A DNA stretch of 26,049 nt from CAZDYP01 sp964509505 (GTDB taxonomy: Bacteria > Chloroflexota > Anaerolineae > JACRMK01): positions 1 through 26,049 of the forward strand of contig CAZDYP010000059.1 in the NCBI GenBank assembly GCA_964509505.1, read 5' to 3'. A program made the translations under genes and the position numbers. The notes beneath the pieces are model-generated. The model was not told the origin of the DNA. It did no database searches and saw only the letters and a program-made list of their open reading frames with translations. This document shows, piece by piece, positions 14,617-22,790 of this stretch (the stretch's first letter is position 1; each line of letters begins with the position of its first letter).

Positions 14617-17600
14617 ATCCCTTTTCTTTCACCGCCTTTAATGTCGCCTCCATTCTCCCATACGCGTCCCTCGCTTGCGCCAGCAACGCTGCTGCGCCAT
14701 CCAACACACCCGACCTGCCGAGCGCTTCCAACTCCTTGCACAGATTGGAGAACATGATTGCGCCAAAGTCAGCGCCATTCGATTTGAGACTGTGCGCCAC
14801 GCGTCGCACGCCTGCCGCATCTCCGTCTGCGACATAGCGATTGAGCTCGCTCAGAAGTTTGGGCGCCTCTGCGAGGAACGAATCAATCAACATCACCAAG
14901 TTGGAAAACTCTCCGCCCAACACCACTTGCAAATTTTTCAGCACCGTTGGATCCAGCATATCCGCTGGCGTCATGGCGAGCGCAGCGAGCGCAGTTGGCG
15001 AAGCCATCTCCTGTACAAGATGGGGGGATTGCACCGCCACGCTGGCTTCGCTCGCTATGACACTTCTCTCAGTCACACGACTTGCCCTCAGCGCCCTCAC
15101 CAACTCCTCGATACGAATGGGCTTGCTCACGTAGTCGTTCATCCCTGCTGCCAAGCACAACTCACGATCACCTTGCATCGCGTTGGCGGTCATGGCAATG
15201 ATGTGCGGCTGTTGTGTCTCTGCTAGTTCGCGGCGAATGCGGCGCGTCGCTTCCAAGCCATCGAGCTCTGGCATCTGCATGTCCATCAATACCACATCAT
15301 AGGTTTGACGCTTGAGCGCGTCCAATGCTTCGAGTCCGTTATTCGCCACGTCCGCGCGATAGCTCAAGCGCCCTAGCACAGTCAGCGCCAGTTTTTGATT
15401 CGTCGCATTGTCTTCGGCAAGCAAGATGCGGAGAGGCAATTGGCGTCCCAGCTCAGCGTCGAACTGTGGTTGCTCCATCGCCTTGCGCGGCAACACGCGT
15501 ATCGGTTGCTGCGTGAAAATCGTCGCCAACGCATTGAAGAGCGCGGAGGGCTTCAATGGCTTGGTTAGAAAGGCGGCGAATTCTTCTATCCCCTCTTTGA
15601 TGTCACGGTGTCCTAACGAGGTCAACATGATGAGCGGCAGTTTAGCGCTCGGCGTCTCAAGACGACGGAGTTCGGCTGCGAGAGTGATGCCATCCATCTC
15701 TGGCATCAGCATGTCGAGAATGGCTACGTCAAACGTATCGCCGCGACGCAGCCAATCCAATGCCTCACGCGGCGATGCGGCGGCTTGCGGACGCATGCGC
15801 CACAATGCCACTTGCTGCGAGAGCAACCGCCGATTGGTCGCATTGTCGTCCACGATCAGCACGCGCTTGTTTTGCAAGATAGGTTGCAGCTCGTTCAATT
15901 CAGCGCGTGCGGGCGTAGGTACAGCGGTGGTTTGAATCGTGAAATGGAACGTCGAGCCAACGCCCACCTCGCTCGTCACCCACATCGCGCCGCCCATCAT
16001 TTCGCTCAAGCGTTTGCTAATGGCGAGCCCCAAGCCCGTGCCTCCATAGCGCCGCGTCGTCGAAGCATCCACTTGGCTGAACGATTGAAAGAGACGATTC
16101 ATGCGGTTGGGCGGAATGCCAATGCCTGTATCACGCACTGCAAAATGCAGTGTCAAGGTGTCACGAGGAGGCGTATTTAACCTGACACTTGACACTTGCT
16201 CACTTGACACTGACAACACGACTTCGCCCCGCTCGGTGAACTTCACCGCGTTGCTCAACAGGTTCACTAGAATTTGGCGCAGGCGCGTCACGTCGCCGAT
16301 AATCGTTTCGGGCGTTTGCGGATCAATCAGATACGCTAAGTCCAAGCGTTTTTCGGCAGCGCGGGTCGCCAGCAAGTCGAGCGCGCTCTCGACGCAGGCG
16401 CGCAAATCAAACGGCTGATATTCCAAATCCAACTTGTCCGCTTCGATTTTTGAGAAGTCGAGAATGTCGTTGATGATCGTCAACAACGATTCGCTGCTGT
16501 TGCGGATGGTCTCGATAAAATCGTGTTGCTCATCGTTCAGCTGCGTATCGCGCAGCAGGCTGGTCATGCCGATGATGGCGTTCATCGGCGTGCGGATTTC
16601 GTGGCTCATGTTGGCGAGGAACGCGCTCTTTGCTTCGTTGGCGGCGATGGCGGCCGTACGCGCCGCTTGCGCTTCCGCAAACAAGCGCGCGTTGTCGAGC
16701 GCCAGCGACGCCAACTCGGCAAAGCGCGTGAGGAGTTCCATCTCCACCTCGCCGAAGGCGCGCTCCGATTCGACGCCGTAGCCCATGCCGATTGCGCCCA
16801 CCACCTGCTCGCCCGATTTGAGCGGCACCGATGCAATGGCTTTGATGACGTTGTATTCGAAGCCGACGGCGCGATGCTCCCAGTGATCGTAATCAGGCAC
16901 AGTCATTGCGCGCCCTGTTTGCCAGACGCGCCCCGACAAGCCTTCGCCGCGTTTCAAACGAAAGCCAATAGCGCGCGCGAAAATGCCGACGCCCACGCGT
17001 TGCACGATTTCTTCTTCGCCGGGTTCGAGCAGATAGATGAATCCGTGCGAGGTGTCTAGCAGTTGCCCCGCGCGGGTGATGATGGCTTCGAGCAGTTCAT
17101 TCAAATCAAGTCGAGAGAGCAAACCCAGCGTCGTAGCGTGCAACGCAGCCAGATATTCGTTTTGACGTTGCGCCGCTTCTTCGTTGCGTTTGCGCTCCGT
17201 AATGTCGAGGACAAAGCTGCGGATGCGCTCGTCATTGGAGACCAACTGCAACACTTGTTGATACCACCTGTCGTCGAGCTTGAGTTCGCGCAAATGGGCG
17301 TGTTGGCCCTTCTCATGCAGAATCGTCATCAGCGTAGGCAAGTCTGACAAGAACGGAGACTGCAAGCCCAGGTGACGCCACTCAGGAAATTGCGTGAGGG
17401 CAGCAGGGTTCATGTAATGCACTTGCCCATGCCAATCTATCTCGATAATCGCAGCGGGGTTCAATTCAGGGAAAGACGAGAGGCGAGCCAGTTCGTGGTT
17501 GGCGTGCTGCAGCTGACGGGTCTGCTGCCAGCGATCAATGGCTAAGGAGAGATGGGTTGCAATTGAGACGGCCACCTTGATGTCGTCGCGTTGATAGCCA

Positions 17601-18046
17601 GCGTGTTTCGTCGTGCTGAACGTGAGAGCGCCCAACACCTTGCCGTATGCTTCGAGCGGCAGCGCCAAAATTGTTGCCAGCGATCCATCCCATAGAGCTG
17701 GGTCGTCTGTGCCGGGGATTTCATGGCGAGCAGCGGTCAAGTCAGTCAACAGGCGCATTTGCCGGCTACACATCACCGCGCCGGCAACACCTTGCGACAA
17801 AGGCAACGCGGCCTCTGTGACTCGCGCTACCGCTCGCCGTGTTTCCAACAACGTCTGCAATTGATACGTCTGAGCGTCGTCGTTGAGCAGCGCCAACGTG
17901 CAGCGCTCAAAGTCAAGCACCCATTTGATTTTGCCGATTAGCTCTTTCAGGAGTTGCTGCAAATCGGTCGTCTTTGCGATCAGCAACACCACTTCGGAGA
18001 GCATGCCATAACGCGCGGCTTGAATTTGCCTGCTGTCTGGTTCCAT
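14612..18046 (-). CDS. Hybrid sensor histidine kinase: GAF-PAS-GAF-HisKA-HATPase-REC-REC-HPt
   Basis: 1144 residues, no membrane helix, so cytoplasmic. Domains: GAF (about 12-172), PAS-like (about 190-290, ending VLDITERKRNEE), GAF (about 300-455), HisKA with MSHEIRTPMNAIIGM (H482), HATPase with NLLSNAVKF, DTGIGIPP and GGTGLGLAIS, REC1 (about 728-840, phospho-acceptor D778), REC2 (about 872-988, D922), and HPt with AHSLKSN (H1085). A BarA/TodS-like multistep phosphorelay. No output domain is present, so phosphate must leave through the HPt to another receiver, such as the ones in the next two genes. ATG 18046 is four bases after the stop of the AhpD-like gene, with AGGA overlapping that gene. 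Residues 611-632 and 996-1026 are encoded by repeat DNA, and the stop codon lies in a palindrome. Confidence 0.95.
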   Translation of the reverse strand: MEPDSRQIQAARYGMLSEVVLLIAKTTDLQQLLKELIGKIKWVLDFERCTLALLNDDAQTYQLQTLLETRRAVARVTEAALPLSQGVAGAVMCSRQMRLLTDLTAARHEIPGTDDPALWDGSLATILALPLEAYGKVLGALTFSTTKHAGYQRDDIKVAVSIATHLSLAIDRWQQTRQLQHANHELARLSSFPELNPAAIIEIDWHGQVHYMNPAALTQFPEWRHLGLQSPFLSDLPTLMTILHEKGQHAHLRELKLDDRWYQQVLQLVSNDERIRSFVLDITERKRNEEAAQRQNEYLAALHATTLGLLSRLDLNELLEAIITRAGQLLDTSHGFIYLLEPGEEEIVQRVGVGIFARAIGFRLKRGEGLSGRVWQTGRAMTVPDYDHWEHRAVGFEYNVIKAIASVPLKSGEQVVGAIGMGYGVESERAFGEVEMELLTRFAELASLALDNARLFAEAQAARTAAIAANEAKSAFLANMSHEIRTPMNAIIGMTSLLRDTQLNDEQHDFIETIRNSSESLLTIINDILDFSKIEADKLDLEYQPFDLRACVESALDLLATRAAEKRLDLAYLIDPQTPETIIGDVTRLRQILVNLLSNAVKFTERGEVVLSVSSEQVSSVRLNTPPRDTLTLHFAVRDTGIGIPPNRMNRLFQSFSQVDASTTRRYGGTGLGLAISKRLSEMMGGAMWVTSEVGVGSTFHFTIQTTAVPTPARAELNELQPILQNKRVLIVDDNATNRRLLSQQVALWRMRPQAAASPREALDWLRRGDTFDVAILDMLMPEMDGITLAAELRRLETPSAKLPLIMLTSLGHRDIKEGIEEFAAFLTKPLKPSALFNALATIFTQQPIRVLPRKAMEQPQFDAELGRQLPLRILLAEDNATNQKLALTVLGRLSYRADVANNGLEALDALKRQTYDVVLMDMQMPELDGLEATRRIRRELAETQQPHIIAMTANAMQGDRELCLAAGMNDYVSKPIRIEELVRALRASRVTERSVIASEASVAVQSPHLVQEMASPTALAALAMTPADMLDPTVLKNLQVVLGGEFSNLVMLIDSFLAEAPKLLSELNRYVADGDAAGVRRVAHSLKSNGADFGAIMFSNLCKELEALGRSGVLDGAAALLAQARDAYGRMEATLKAVKEKGL
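14970..15061. repeat. 92-bp palindromic element inside the hybrid kinase gene, in frame
   Basis: Outer arms GTCATGGCGAGCGCAGCGAG (from 14970) and GCTCGCTATGAC (to 15061), with inner arms GGCGAAGCCATCTCC and GGGGGATTGCACCGCC. Same family and almost the same length as 11257-11347. It encodes residues about 996-1026 (Ala/Ser/Val-rich) between REC2 and HPt without breaking the frame. Confidence 0.85.
16151..16215. repeat. Heptamer mirror repeat (AGTGTCA) inside the hybrid kinase ATPase domain
   Basis: On the coding strand, AGTGTCA AGTGAGCA AGTGTCA AGTGTCA is followed about 16 bases later by inverted words (TGACACC, TTGACA). It encodes residues 611-632 (SVSSEQVSSV... TPPRDTLT), in the loop between two HATPase beta strands, before the DTGIGIP motif. 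The pattern is like the GGATGAA array at 7400-7475. Confidence 0.6.
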
Positions 18047-18050
18047 GGGT

Positions 18051-18626
18051 TTAGCGTCCTAGCGCTTGAACGACCTGCGCATCCACTTCGCTCTTCAACG
18101 CATCGGCTAAGATATCCAGATAGCTGCCGAGCGCCGCGATGAGAATGATCTCCACCAGCTCTTCATCAGCGACGCCCTCAGCGCGCACTCGTTCATAATC
18201 TTCTGCGGTCAGGCTTTGGGGGTGATGGGAAACTTTGAGGGCAAATTCGACGATGACTCGCAGGCGTTGGGGCGACACGTGGCTCAAGTCTTCGACCAGC
18301 GCGTTCAACGTCTCCTCGTCAACTCCTAACGTGCGACAGGTCAACTCGTGATTTGCGCTGCAATACTCGCAATGGCTAGACTTGGCGATAGTGAAGAGAA
18401 TCATCGCCATCAACGATTGTGGGAGCGTCGTGTGTTGGAAGAGTCCGCGGATCAGATTCCAATGAATGGTTAACGCTGCGGGAGAAACCGCAAGGGTCTT
18501 GATGATGTTAGGGATGAATGGCAGCTGAAAATCGTGTTTCACCTCAGTATAGACGCGGGCTACATCGTCGGTAGCCTCATCTTCTGTGATCATGGGAAGA
18601 CCGCTCAACGCGAATTGGCGCAACAT
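18051..18626 (-). CDS. AhpD-like/carboxymuconolactone decarboxylase family protein (peroxidase-related)
   Basis: 191 residues from ATG 18626. The CMD/AhpD signature is clear: SHCEYCSANHE, with C86, C89 and H93, a redox-active pair that in AhpD relays electrons for peroxide reduction. Helical throughout, with the usual PFIPNIIKTLAVSPAAL segment earlier. An upstream reading to TTG 18716 would overlap a good promoter, so the later ATG, with AAGGA seven bases upstream, is preferred. The hybrid kinase gene follows by four bases, so the two are co-transcribed. That position suggests a peroxide or thiol link to the kinase. Alternatives are a decarboxylase or an unassigned peroxidase-related enzyme of the same fold. 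Confidence 0.9.
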   Translation of the reverse strand: MLRQFALSGLPMITEDEATDDVARVYTEVKHDFQLPFIPNIIKTLAVSPAALTIHWNLIRGLFQHTTLPQSLMAMILFTIAKSSHCEYCSANHELTCRTLGVDEETLNALVEDLSHVSPQRLRVIVEFALKVSHHPQSLTAEDYERVRAEGVADEELVEIILIAALGSYLDILADALKSEVDAQVVQALGR

Positions 18627-18688
18627 GCGAGTATCCTTGCTACGGAGTTTATCAGGCGCAAGCAACATTTTTATCAAACACTGCCTCA

Positions 18689-18716
18689 AGTATAATCCAA
18701 CTAGCTTGACTGTCAA
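18689..18716 (-). promoter_or_regulatory. Sigma-70-type promoter of the AhpD-like/hybrid kinase operon
   Basis: On the minus strand: perfect -35 TTGACA (18716-18711), 16-base spacer, -10 TATACT (18694-18689). Transcription would start near 18682, giving a leader of about 55 nt before ATG 18626. This is the best promoter match in the window. Confidence 0.75.
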
Positions 18717-18725
18717 TCGCTATGC

Positions 18726-18772
18726 AATTCTTCGACACGCTCAGGACAGAGACGCCAGGCGCGCCGCGCCTG
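18726..18772. repeat. Dispersed-repeat-like segment and GC-rich hairpin upstream of the IolE-like gene
   Basis: TTCGACACGCTCAGGACAG at 18731-18749 resembles the common dispersed repeat TTCGACAAGCTCAGGACAG of many bacterial genomes. Directly after it CAGGCGC-GCC-GCGCCTG (18756-18772) forms a 7-bp stem. It lies between divergent genes. Confidence 0.5.
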
Positions 18773-18806
18773 ATGTTTCCCATCTTACACTTTCGAGGTA
18801 ATCCCG

Positions 18807-19691
18807 ATGAACATCAAATTGGGCACCGCCCCCGATTCGTGGGGCGTGTGGCACGCGCACGATCCCAAGCAGACACCATGGCAGCGTTACTTGGATGAGG
18901 TCGTCATCGCAGGTTACAGGTGGACGGAGCTAGGCCCTTATGGTTACATGCCGACTGATCCTGCCGTCATTCGAGACGAGCTCGGTCAGCGTGGTTTGAC
19001 GCCTGTCGCGCTTGCAGAAGGGGGCCAGCTCGAAGACCCTGCCGCTTGGCGCGCGCTTGAAAAGCTCATCAACGATGCCTGCGCGTTGCTCGTCGGCGTC
19101 GGGGCGACTTACTTCGTCCTGTTCGACGCATCGTACACAAATGCAGCCGGCGAGCTTGTCCAACCGCGCGCGCTCGACGCCGACGCGTGGCAACAACTCA
19201 TCGAGACGACGCAACGCGCCGCTGCCGTAGTGCATCAGCGTTTCGGTCTCAAGCTGTTGTTCCATCCGCACGCCGAAACGCACGTCGAATATGAAGCGCA
19301 AATCGAGCAGTTTTTGGCGGACACGGACCCCGCGCGCGTCGCGCTCTGTTTTGACACGGGGCATCATGCCTATCGCGGCGGCGATGCAATCGCATTCATG
19401 CGAAAACATCATGCGCGCATCCCCTATCTGCACCTCAAGAGCGTGGACCGTGAGATCCAACGCCAGGTCGAAGCGGAACGCATCCCCTTCGCCAAGGCAG
19501 TGGCGATGGATATGTTCTGCGAACCGTCGCATGGCGCCGTAGATTTCCTTGCGTTCCGCGATGTGTTACGCGAAATTGATTACGATGGTTACGCGATAGT
19601 CGAGCAGGACATGTATCCCGCGCCATTCGACAAACCGTTGCCCATCGCCCAGCGCACGCGCGCGTATCTGCGGAGCATCGGCATCGGCTAA
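18807..19691 (+). CDS. Sugar phosphate isomerase/epimerase family TIM-barrel protein, IolE-like
   Basis: 294 residues. The opening MNIKLGTAPDSWGVW and WTELGPYGYMPTD match the IolE (2-keto-myo-inositol dehydratase) group of the xylose-isomerase-like/AP-endonuclease-2 TIM-barrel family. Metal-ligand residues expected of the fold are visible: E41 in the TELGP motif, the Asp/His of CFDTGHHAYRGGD, His in PYLHLKSVD and the C-terminal Glu in YAIVEQDMYP. IolE converts scyllo-inosose in inositol catabolism, but no other iol genes are in the window, so the substrate is open. The start has GAGGT at about the right distance. The glyoxalase-like gene follows by 74 bp. Confidence 0.92.
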   Translation: MNIKLGTAPDSWGVWHAHDPKQTPWQRYLDEVVIAGYRWTELGPYGYMPTDPAVIRDELGQRGLTPVALAEGGQLEDPAAWRALEKLINDACALLVGVGATYFVLFDASYTNAAGELVQPRALDADAWQQLIETTQRAAAVVHQRFGLKLLFHPHAETHVEYEAQIEQFLADTDPARVALCFDTGHHAYRGGDAIAFMRKHHARIPYLHLKSVDREIQRQVEAERIPFAKAVAMDMFCEPSHGAVDFLAFRDVLREIDYDGYAIVEQDMYPAPFDKPLPIAQRTRAYLRSIGIG

Positions 19692-19765
19692 ACGGCTTTG
19701 CCCACAAAGGCTGCAGAGAAAAAATAAAAAAACGGCTCAATGCGTAGAGCCTGAAGGAGTCACTT

Positions 19766-20488
19766 ATGCGACTGGATCATGTCGTCATCCTTGTGCCAGA
19801 CCTGGCGCGAGCCGCGCAGGATTACATTGCGCGCGGGTTCACCGTCACGCCCGGCGGCGAACACACGCACGGCAACACCCACAATGCGCTGGTGTGCTTT
19901 GCCGATGGCGCGTATCTCGAACTGCTCGCGTTCAAAACGCCTGAACGCACAGAGCATCGTTGGGATCGTTACCGTGATTTTCCCGGGGTGATTGATTACT
20001 GCTTGGGCTACGATTCCGTCGAAGCGGCGGTCAACGTAGTCAATGCGCGTGGATTGAGTTATCGTTACGCGGGTGAGAGCGGGCGCGTGCGTCCCGATGG
20101 GATGCAGTTGCGTTGGCGCAGCGGCGCACCATCCAACCAAAATCGCGGGCTGCCGTTTATGATTGACGACATGACGCCGCGCGAGTGGCGCGTGCCGAGC
20201 GGCGCAGCGCGGCAGCATGCTAATGGTGCCATTGGCATCGCGCAATTAGAAGTATGGGTGTCTGACCTCACGCAAGCACGCACCGATTTCACGGTATTGG
20301 TGGGCGCGGCTGGACGTGAGGAAAATGGGACATTATTGTTTGATGTGAACGGGGTAGCGCTGCGTGTGGTTGAGCCCGCGAGCGACACACCCGAAGCGCA
20401 GCGCTTGAATGCGCGGGGGGCAGGCCCATGGCAGGTGCTGTTACGCAAGGGAGACCACACCATCTTTGATGTAGCGCGCAGCACCTGA
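19766..20488 (+). CDS. Glyoxalase-like (VOC superfamily) protein
   Basis: 240 residues. MRLDHVVILVPDLARAAQDY is the opening of a glyoxalase-like (Glyoxalase_3-type, VOC) domain. His 5 and the Glu in YLELLAF are candidate metal ligands. A second, more diverged VOC half begins at about 155 (IAQLEVWVSDLTQARTDF ... GVALRVVEP). VOC proteins include lyases, dioxygenases and epimerases; the reaction here is unknown. AAGGAG precedes ATG 19766. Its position after the IolE-like gene suggests a shared transcript and possibly a shared carbohydrate substrate. Confidence 0.88.
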   Translation: MRLDHVVILVPDLARAAQDYIARGFTVTPGGEHTHGNTHNALVCFADGAYLELLAFKTPERTEHRWDRYRDFPGVIDYCLGYDSVEAAVNVVNARGLSYRYAGESGRVRPDGMQLRWRSGAPSNQNRGLPFMIDDMTPREWRVPSGAARQHANGAIGIAQLEVWVSDLTQARTDFTVLVGAAGREENGTLLFDVNGVALRVVEPASDTPEAQRLNARGAGPWQVLLRKGDHTIFDVARST

Positions 20489-20548
20489 GCGTATCGCAGG
20501 AGGTGAATGATTGGGAACACCCTGCATGATTCGACCAGCTCACCTTGC

Positions 20549-20713
20549 TAATCTAACGTGAGTTCGGGATAAGCCACCGCGAAGGCACTGCGCGCGCACC
20601 GCAGCGCCAAACCGACCTCCGTCGGCTGGAACTGAACCCGCACAGGCGGGTTTCGCAGTGAGTAGGCGCGATTCTCAATCGCCCGCAACCTTATCCCGCA
20701 TTGACGTTAATCT
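20549..20713. mobile_element. MITE-like element, 153 bp with inverted ends and 6-bp flanking direct repeat
   Basis: The left end AACGTGAGTTCGGGATAAG (20555-20573) is inverted at the right end, CTTATCCCGCATTGACGT (20690-20707), with mismatches in the middle. Both ends are flanked by TAATCT (20549-20554 and 20708-20713), consistent with a target-site duplication. The interior has no ORF but has nested stems: CCGACCTCCGTCGG, AACCCGCACAGGCGGGTT and GCGATTCTCAATCGC. No transposase is present. Confidence 0.65.
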
Positions 20714-20880
20714 ACATTGAACTCAGCAGAGCGTAAAAAATACCACGTTCATGTCAAGACAACGTGCGTTGGTGTGGAGCGCGCGCGCGCGGCGTTAGAG
20801 AACGCCGCCGCCTCACCGCGTTCCGTCGCGCACGATGTCTGCACAGGAGCGCAATACCATCGAACACTGAGAGATGCGAG
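20714..20880. other. Non-coding stretch with a small hairpin
   Basis: No convincing gene on either strand. CGGCGTT-AGAG-AACGCCG (20790-20807) is a perfect 7-bp stem after a run of alternating GC (20780-20790). It is downstream of the small minus-strand gene ending at 20881 and could help end that transcript, but no T-run follows. Confidence 0.5.
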
Positions 20881-21243
20881 CTATGCAAACTCAAACCACA
20901 AGCTCGTCTCTTGCGGTTCCCAATACTCGATCTTCACCGAATCGGGTTTGAAGAGATGATACGGGTCAACGCGCTTATACGCTTCATACGGGCCCGACCA
21001 ATCCTTGCGTCGTTCCTTGTAAGCATGATGCCCCTCGATGCTGTGAAACTCGAAGAGCATGATGTAACGTCCTGTCGGCTTTCCCTCTTTGTCCACTTGC
21101 CGATAGTAACGCGCGGACTTCCACTCCGCGAATAAGGTGGGATGATGTTCCCGCACAAAGCGAAACCAGTCACGAATGATGTGGTGGTGCGCAGCTTCGT
21201 TGCCCTCGGCAATTTCCCATGATTCGACTTCGAGGAAACTCAT
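20881..21243 (-). CDS. Small conserved-looking protein, dimeric alpha/beta-barrel-like, coupled to acyl-CoA synthetase
   Basis: 120 residues from ATG 21243: MSFLEVESWEIAEGNEAAHH, then a helix (IRDWFRFVREHHPTLFAEWK), a strand-rich middle (ARYYRQVDK, GRYIMLFEFHSIEGHHAYKE) and a Trp/Tyr-rich end. The beta-alpha-beta layout, many aromatics and His residues recall NIPSNAP/EthD-type dimeric alpha/beta-barrel proteins; I do not recognise the exact family. ATG overlaps the stop of the synthetase gene (ATGA), so the two are translationally coupled. A longer reading from further upstream lies within the synthetase gene and is rejected. A role with the CoA-ester product is inference. Confidence 0.8.
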   Translation of the reverse strand: MSFLEVESWEIAEGNEAAHHHIIRDWFRFVREHHPTLFAEWKSARYYRQVDKEGKPTGRYIMLFEFHSIEGHHAYKERRKDWSGPYEAYKRVDPYHLFKPDSVKIEYWEPQETSLWFEFA

Positions 21244-22748
21244 TGCCAATACCTCGCTTTCAATTCGCGCTTCAACAATTTGCCTGCGGGTGAGCGCGGC
21301 AATTGCGCGACGAAGTCCACACTGCGCGGACACTTGAAGTGTGCGATGTGCGCGCGACAAAACTCGATGATGTCGCGCCTCAGTTCATCGCTGGCAGTGA
21401 AGCCGTCACGCAGTTGCACGATGGCTTTCACCTGCTCGCCCATGTCCGCCTCGGGTATACCTATCACCGCTACATCGGCAATCGCCGGATGGGTGATGAG
21501 CGCGCCTTCCACTTCGGCGGGATAGATGTTCACACCACCAGAGATGATTGTATGGGATTGACGGTCGGTGAGATAGAGATAGCCTTCTGCATCGAGATAG
21601 CCGATGTCGCCCAACGTGAACAGCTTGCCGCGATAGGTTTCCGCAGTCTTTGCTTCGTCTTTGAAATATTCGAAGGGCGTCGTCGCTTCAAAATAGACGA
21701 GACCCGTTTGTCCCGCAGGCACTTCGTTGCCTTGCTCATCCAAAATCCAAATTTTTCCGCCCGCTACGTGCCGCCCCACCGTGCCTGGATGCTTGAGCCA
21801 TTCGTCCGGACGCACCATCGTCGTGCCGCCTTCGGTGCCTGAATACAATTCGATGAGGTTGCCCCACCACTCAAGCATCTGTCGTTTCACATCCAGCGGA
21901 CATGGCGCAGCCGCATGGATGACGACGCGCAATGATGACAAGTCATAACGACGGCGCACGTCATCAGGCAGTTGCAAGAGGCGCACGAAATGCGTTGGCA
22001 CCATGAATGACGACGTGATCCGATACCGCTCGATGTGTTGCAACGTGTTCTCTGCCTCAAAGCGCGGCATCAACACGACCGTTGTGCCGAGGCGATGGCA
22101 CAACAACGAGAACGCAATGGGCCCGATGTGATAGAGGGGCCCCACGCAGAGATGACGATCATCGGACAAGATGCCCAACAGCTGCGCGTAAAAAGCCAAC
22201 ATTTGCATGCCTTCGCCCGCGCGTGCGCCCGACAGCGCTTGGCGCACGCCCTTCGGTCTGCCCGTCGTCCCCGATGAGTAAAGCATCACTTGACCCTCGC
22301 GTTCATCGGCAATGGGCGTGGTGGGCATGTCGCTCGCCACATGGGGGTATGACATGAAGCCGTCAAGTTGCCCATCGGTGATGATGCGATACGTGGCTTT
22401 CGGAAGCTGATGCGCGAATTGTTTGGCGGCGTCGCGCAATGCATTCGATGTGACGAACACCTTGGCATCGCAATTGTCCGCGATGTATTGCATCTCGCTC
22501 GGCGCAAGGTGCGTGTTGATGGGCGTGAAGTACAGACCCGAACGCAGCGCCGCCCAATAGAACTCGCAAAAGCGTGGCTCGTTGCCAATCAAAACAGCGA
22601 TGCCATCGCCCACACGCAAGCCCCATGCTTGAAAGAGCTGTGCGAGTTGATTCGAGCGCGCATCCAGCTCGGCATAGCTGATGACTTCATCGCCTTGAAT
22701 GACCGCGGGCTTGTCGGGAGATTGTCGTGCCATTGCGCCGATATACAT
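21240..22748 (-). CDS. AMP-dependent acyl-CoA synthetase (ANL superfamily)
   Basis: 502 residues, full length for the family, which activates a carboxylic acid as acyl-AMP and then acyl-CoA. The AMP/P-loop motif is MLYSSGTTGRPKGVR (about 153-167). The A5 motif is ELYSGTEGGTTMV. The hinge region is LGDIGYLDAEGYLYLTDR with ISGGVNIYPAEVE, and the catalytic Lys is in PRSPAGKLLKREL near the end. Overall it resembles the FadD-like acyl-CoA synthetases; the chain-length preference cannot be read from this. AAGGAG lies eight bases before ATG 22748. The downstream small gene overlaps by four bases. Confidence 0.95.
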   Translation of the reverse strand: MYIGAMARQSPDKPAVIQGDEVISYAELDARSNQLAQLFQAWGLRVGDGIAVLIGNEPRFCEFYWAALRSGLYFTPINTHLAPSEMQYIADNCDAKVFVTSNALRDAAKQFAHQLPKATYRIITDGQLDGFMSYPHVASDMPTTPIADEREGQVMLYSSGTTGRPKGVRQALSGARAGEGMQMLAFYAQLLGILSDDRHLCVGPLYHIGPIAFSLLCHRLGTTVVLMPRFEAENTLQHIERYRITSSFMVPTHFVRLLQLPDDVRRRYDLSSLRVVIHAAAPCPLDVKRQMLEWWGNLIELYSGTEGGTTMVRPDEWLKHPGTVGRHVAGGKIWILDEQGNEVPAGQTGLVYFEATTPFEYFKDEAKTAETYRGKLFTLGDIGYLDAEGYLYLTDRQSHTIISGGVNIYPAEVEGALITHPAIADVAVIGIPEADMGEQVKAIVQLRDGFTASDELRRDIIEFCRAHIAHFKCPRSVDFVAQLPRSPAGKLLKRELKARYWQ

Positions 22749-22790
22749 GCAGGACTCCTTGCTAGAAAATAACTACTGGATGATTAAACT

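Noticed and set aside
18627..18716. N-terminal extension of the AhpD-like protein from TTG 18716
   Set aside because: That TTG is the first three bases of the -35 TTGACA; the ATG at 18626 has a good ribosome site.
20489..20880. Possible small plus-strand genes
   Set aside because: The ORFs cover repeat DNA or continue antisense into the small coupled gene; no ribosome site or family match.
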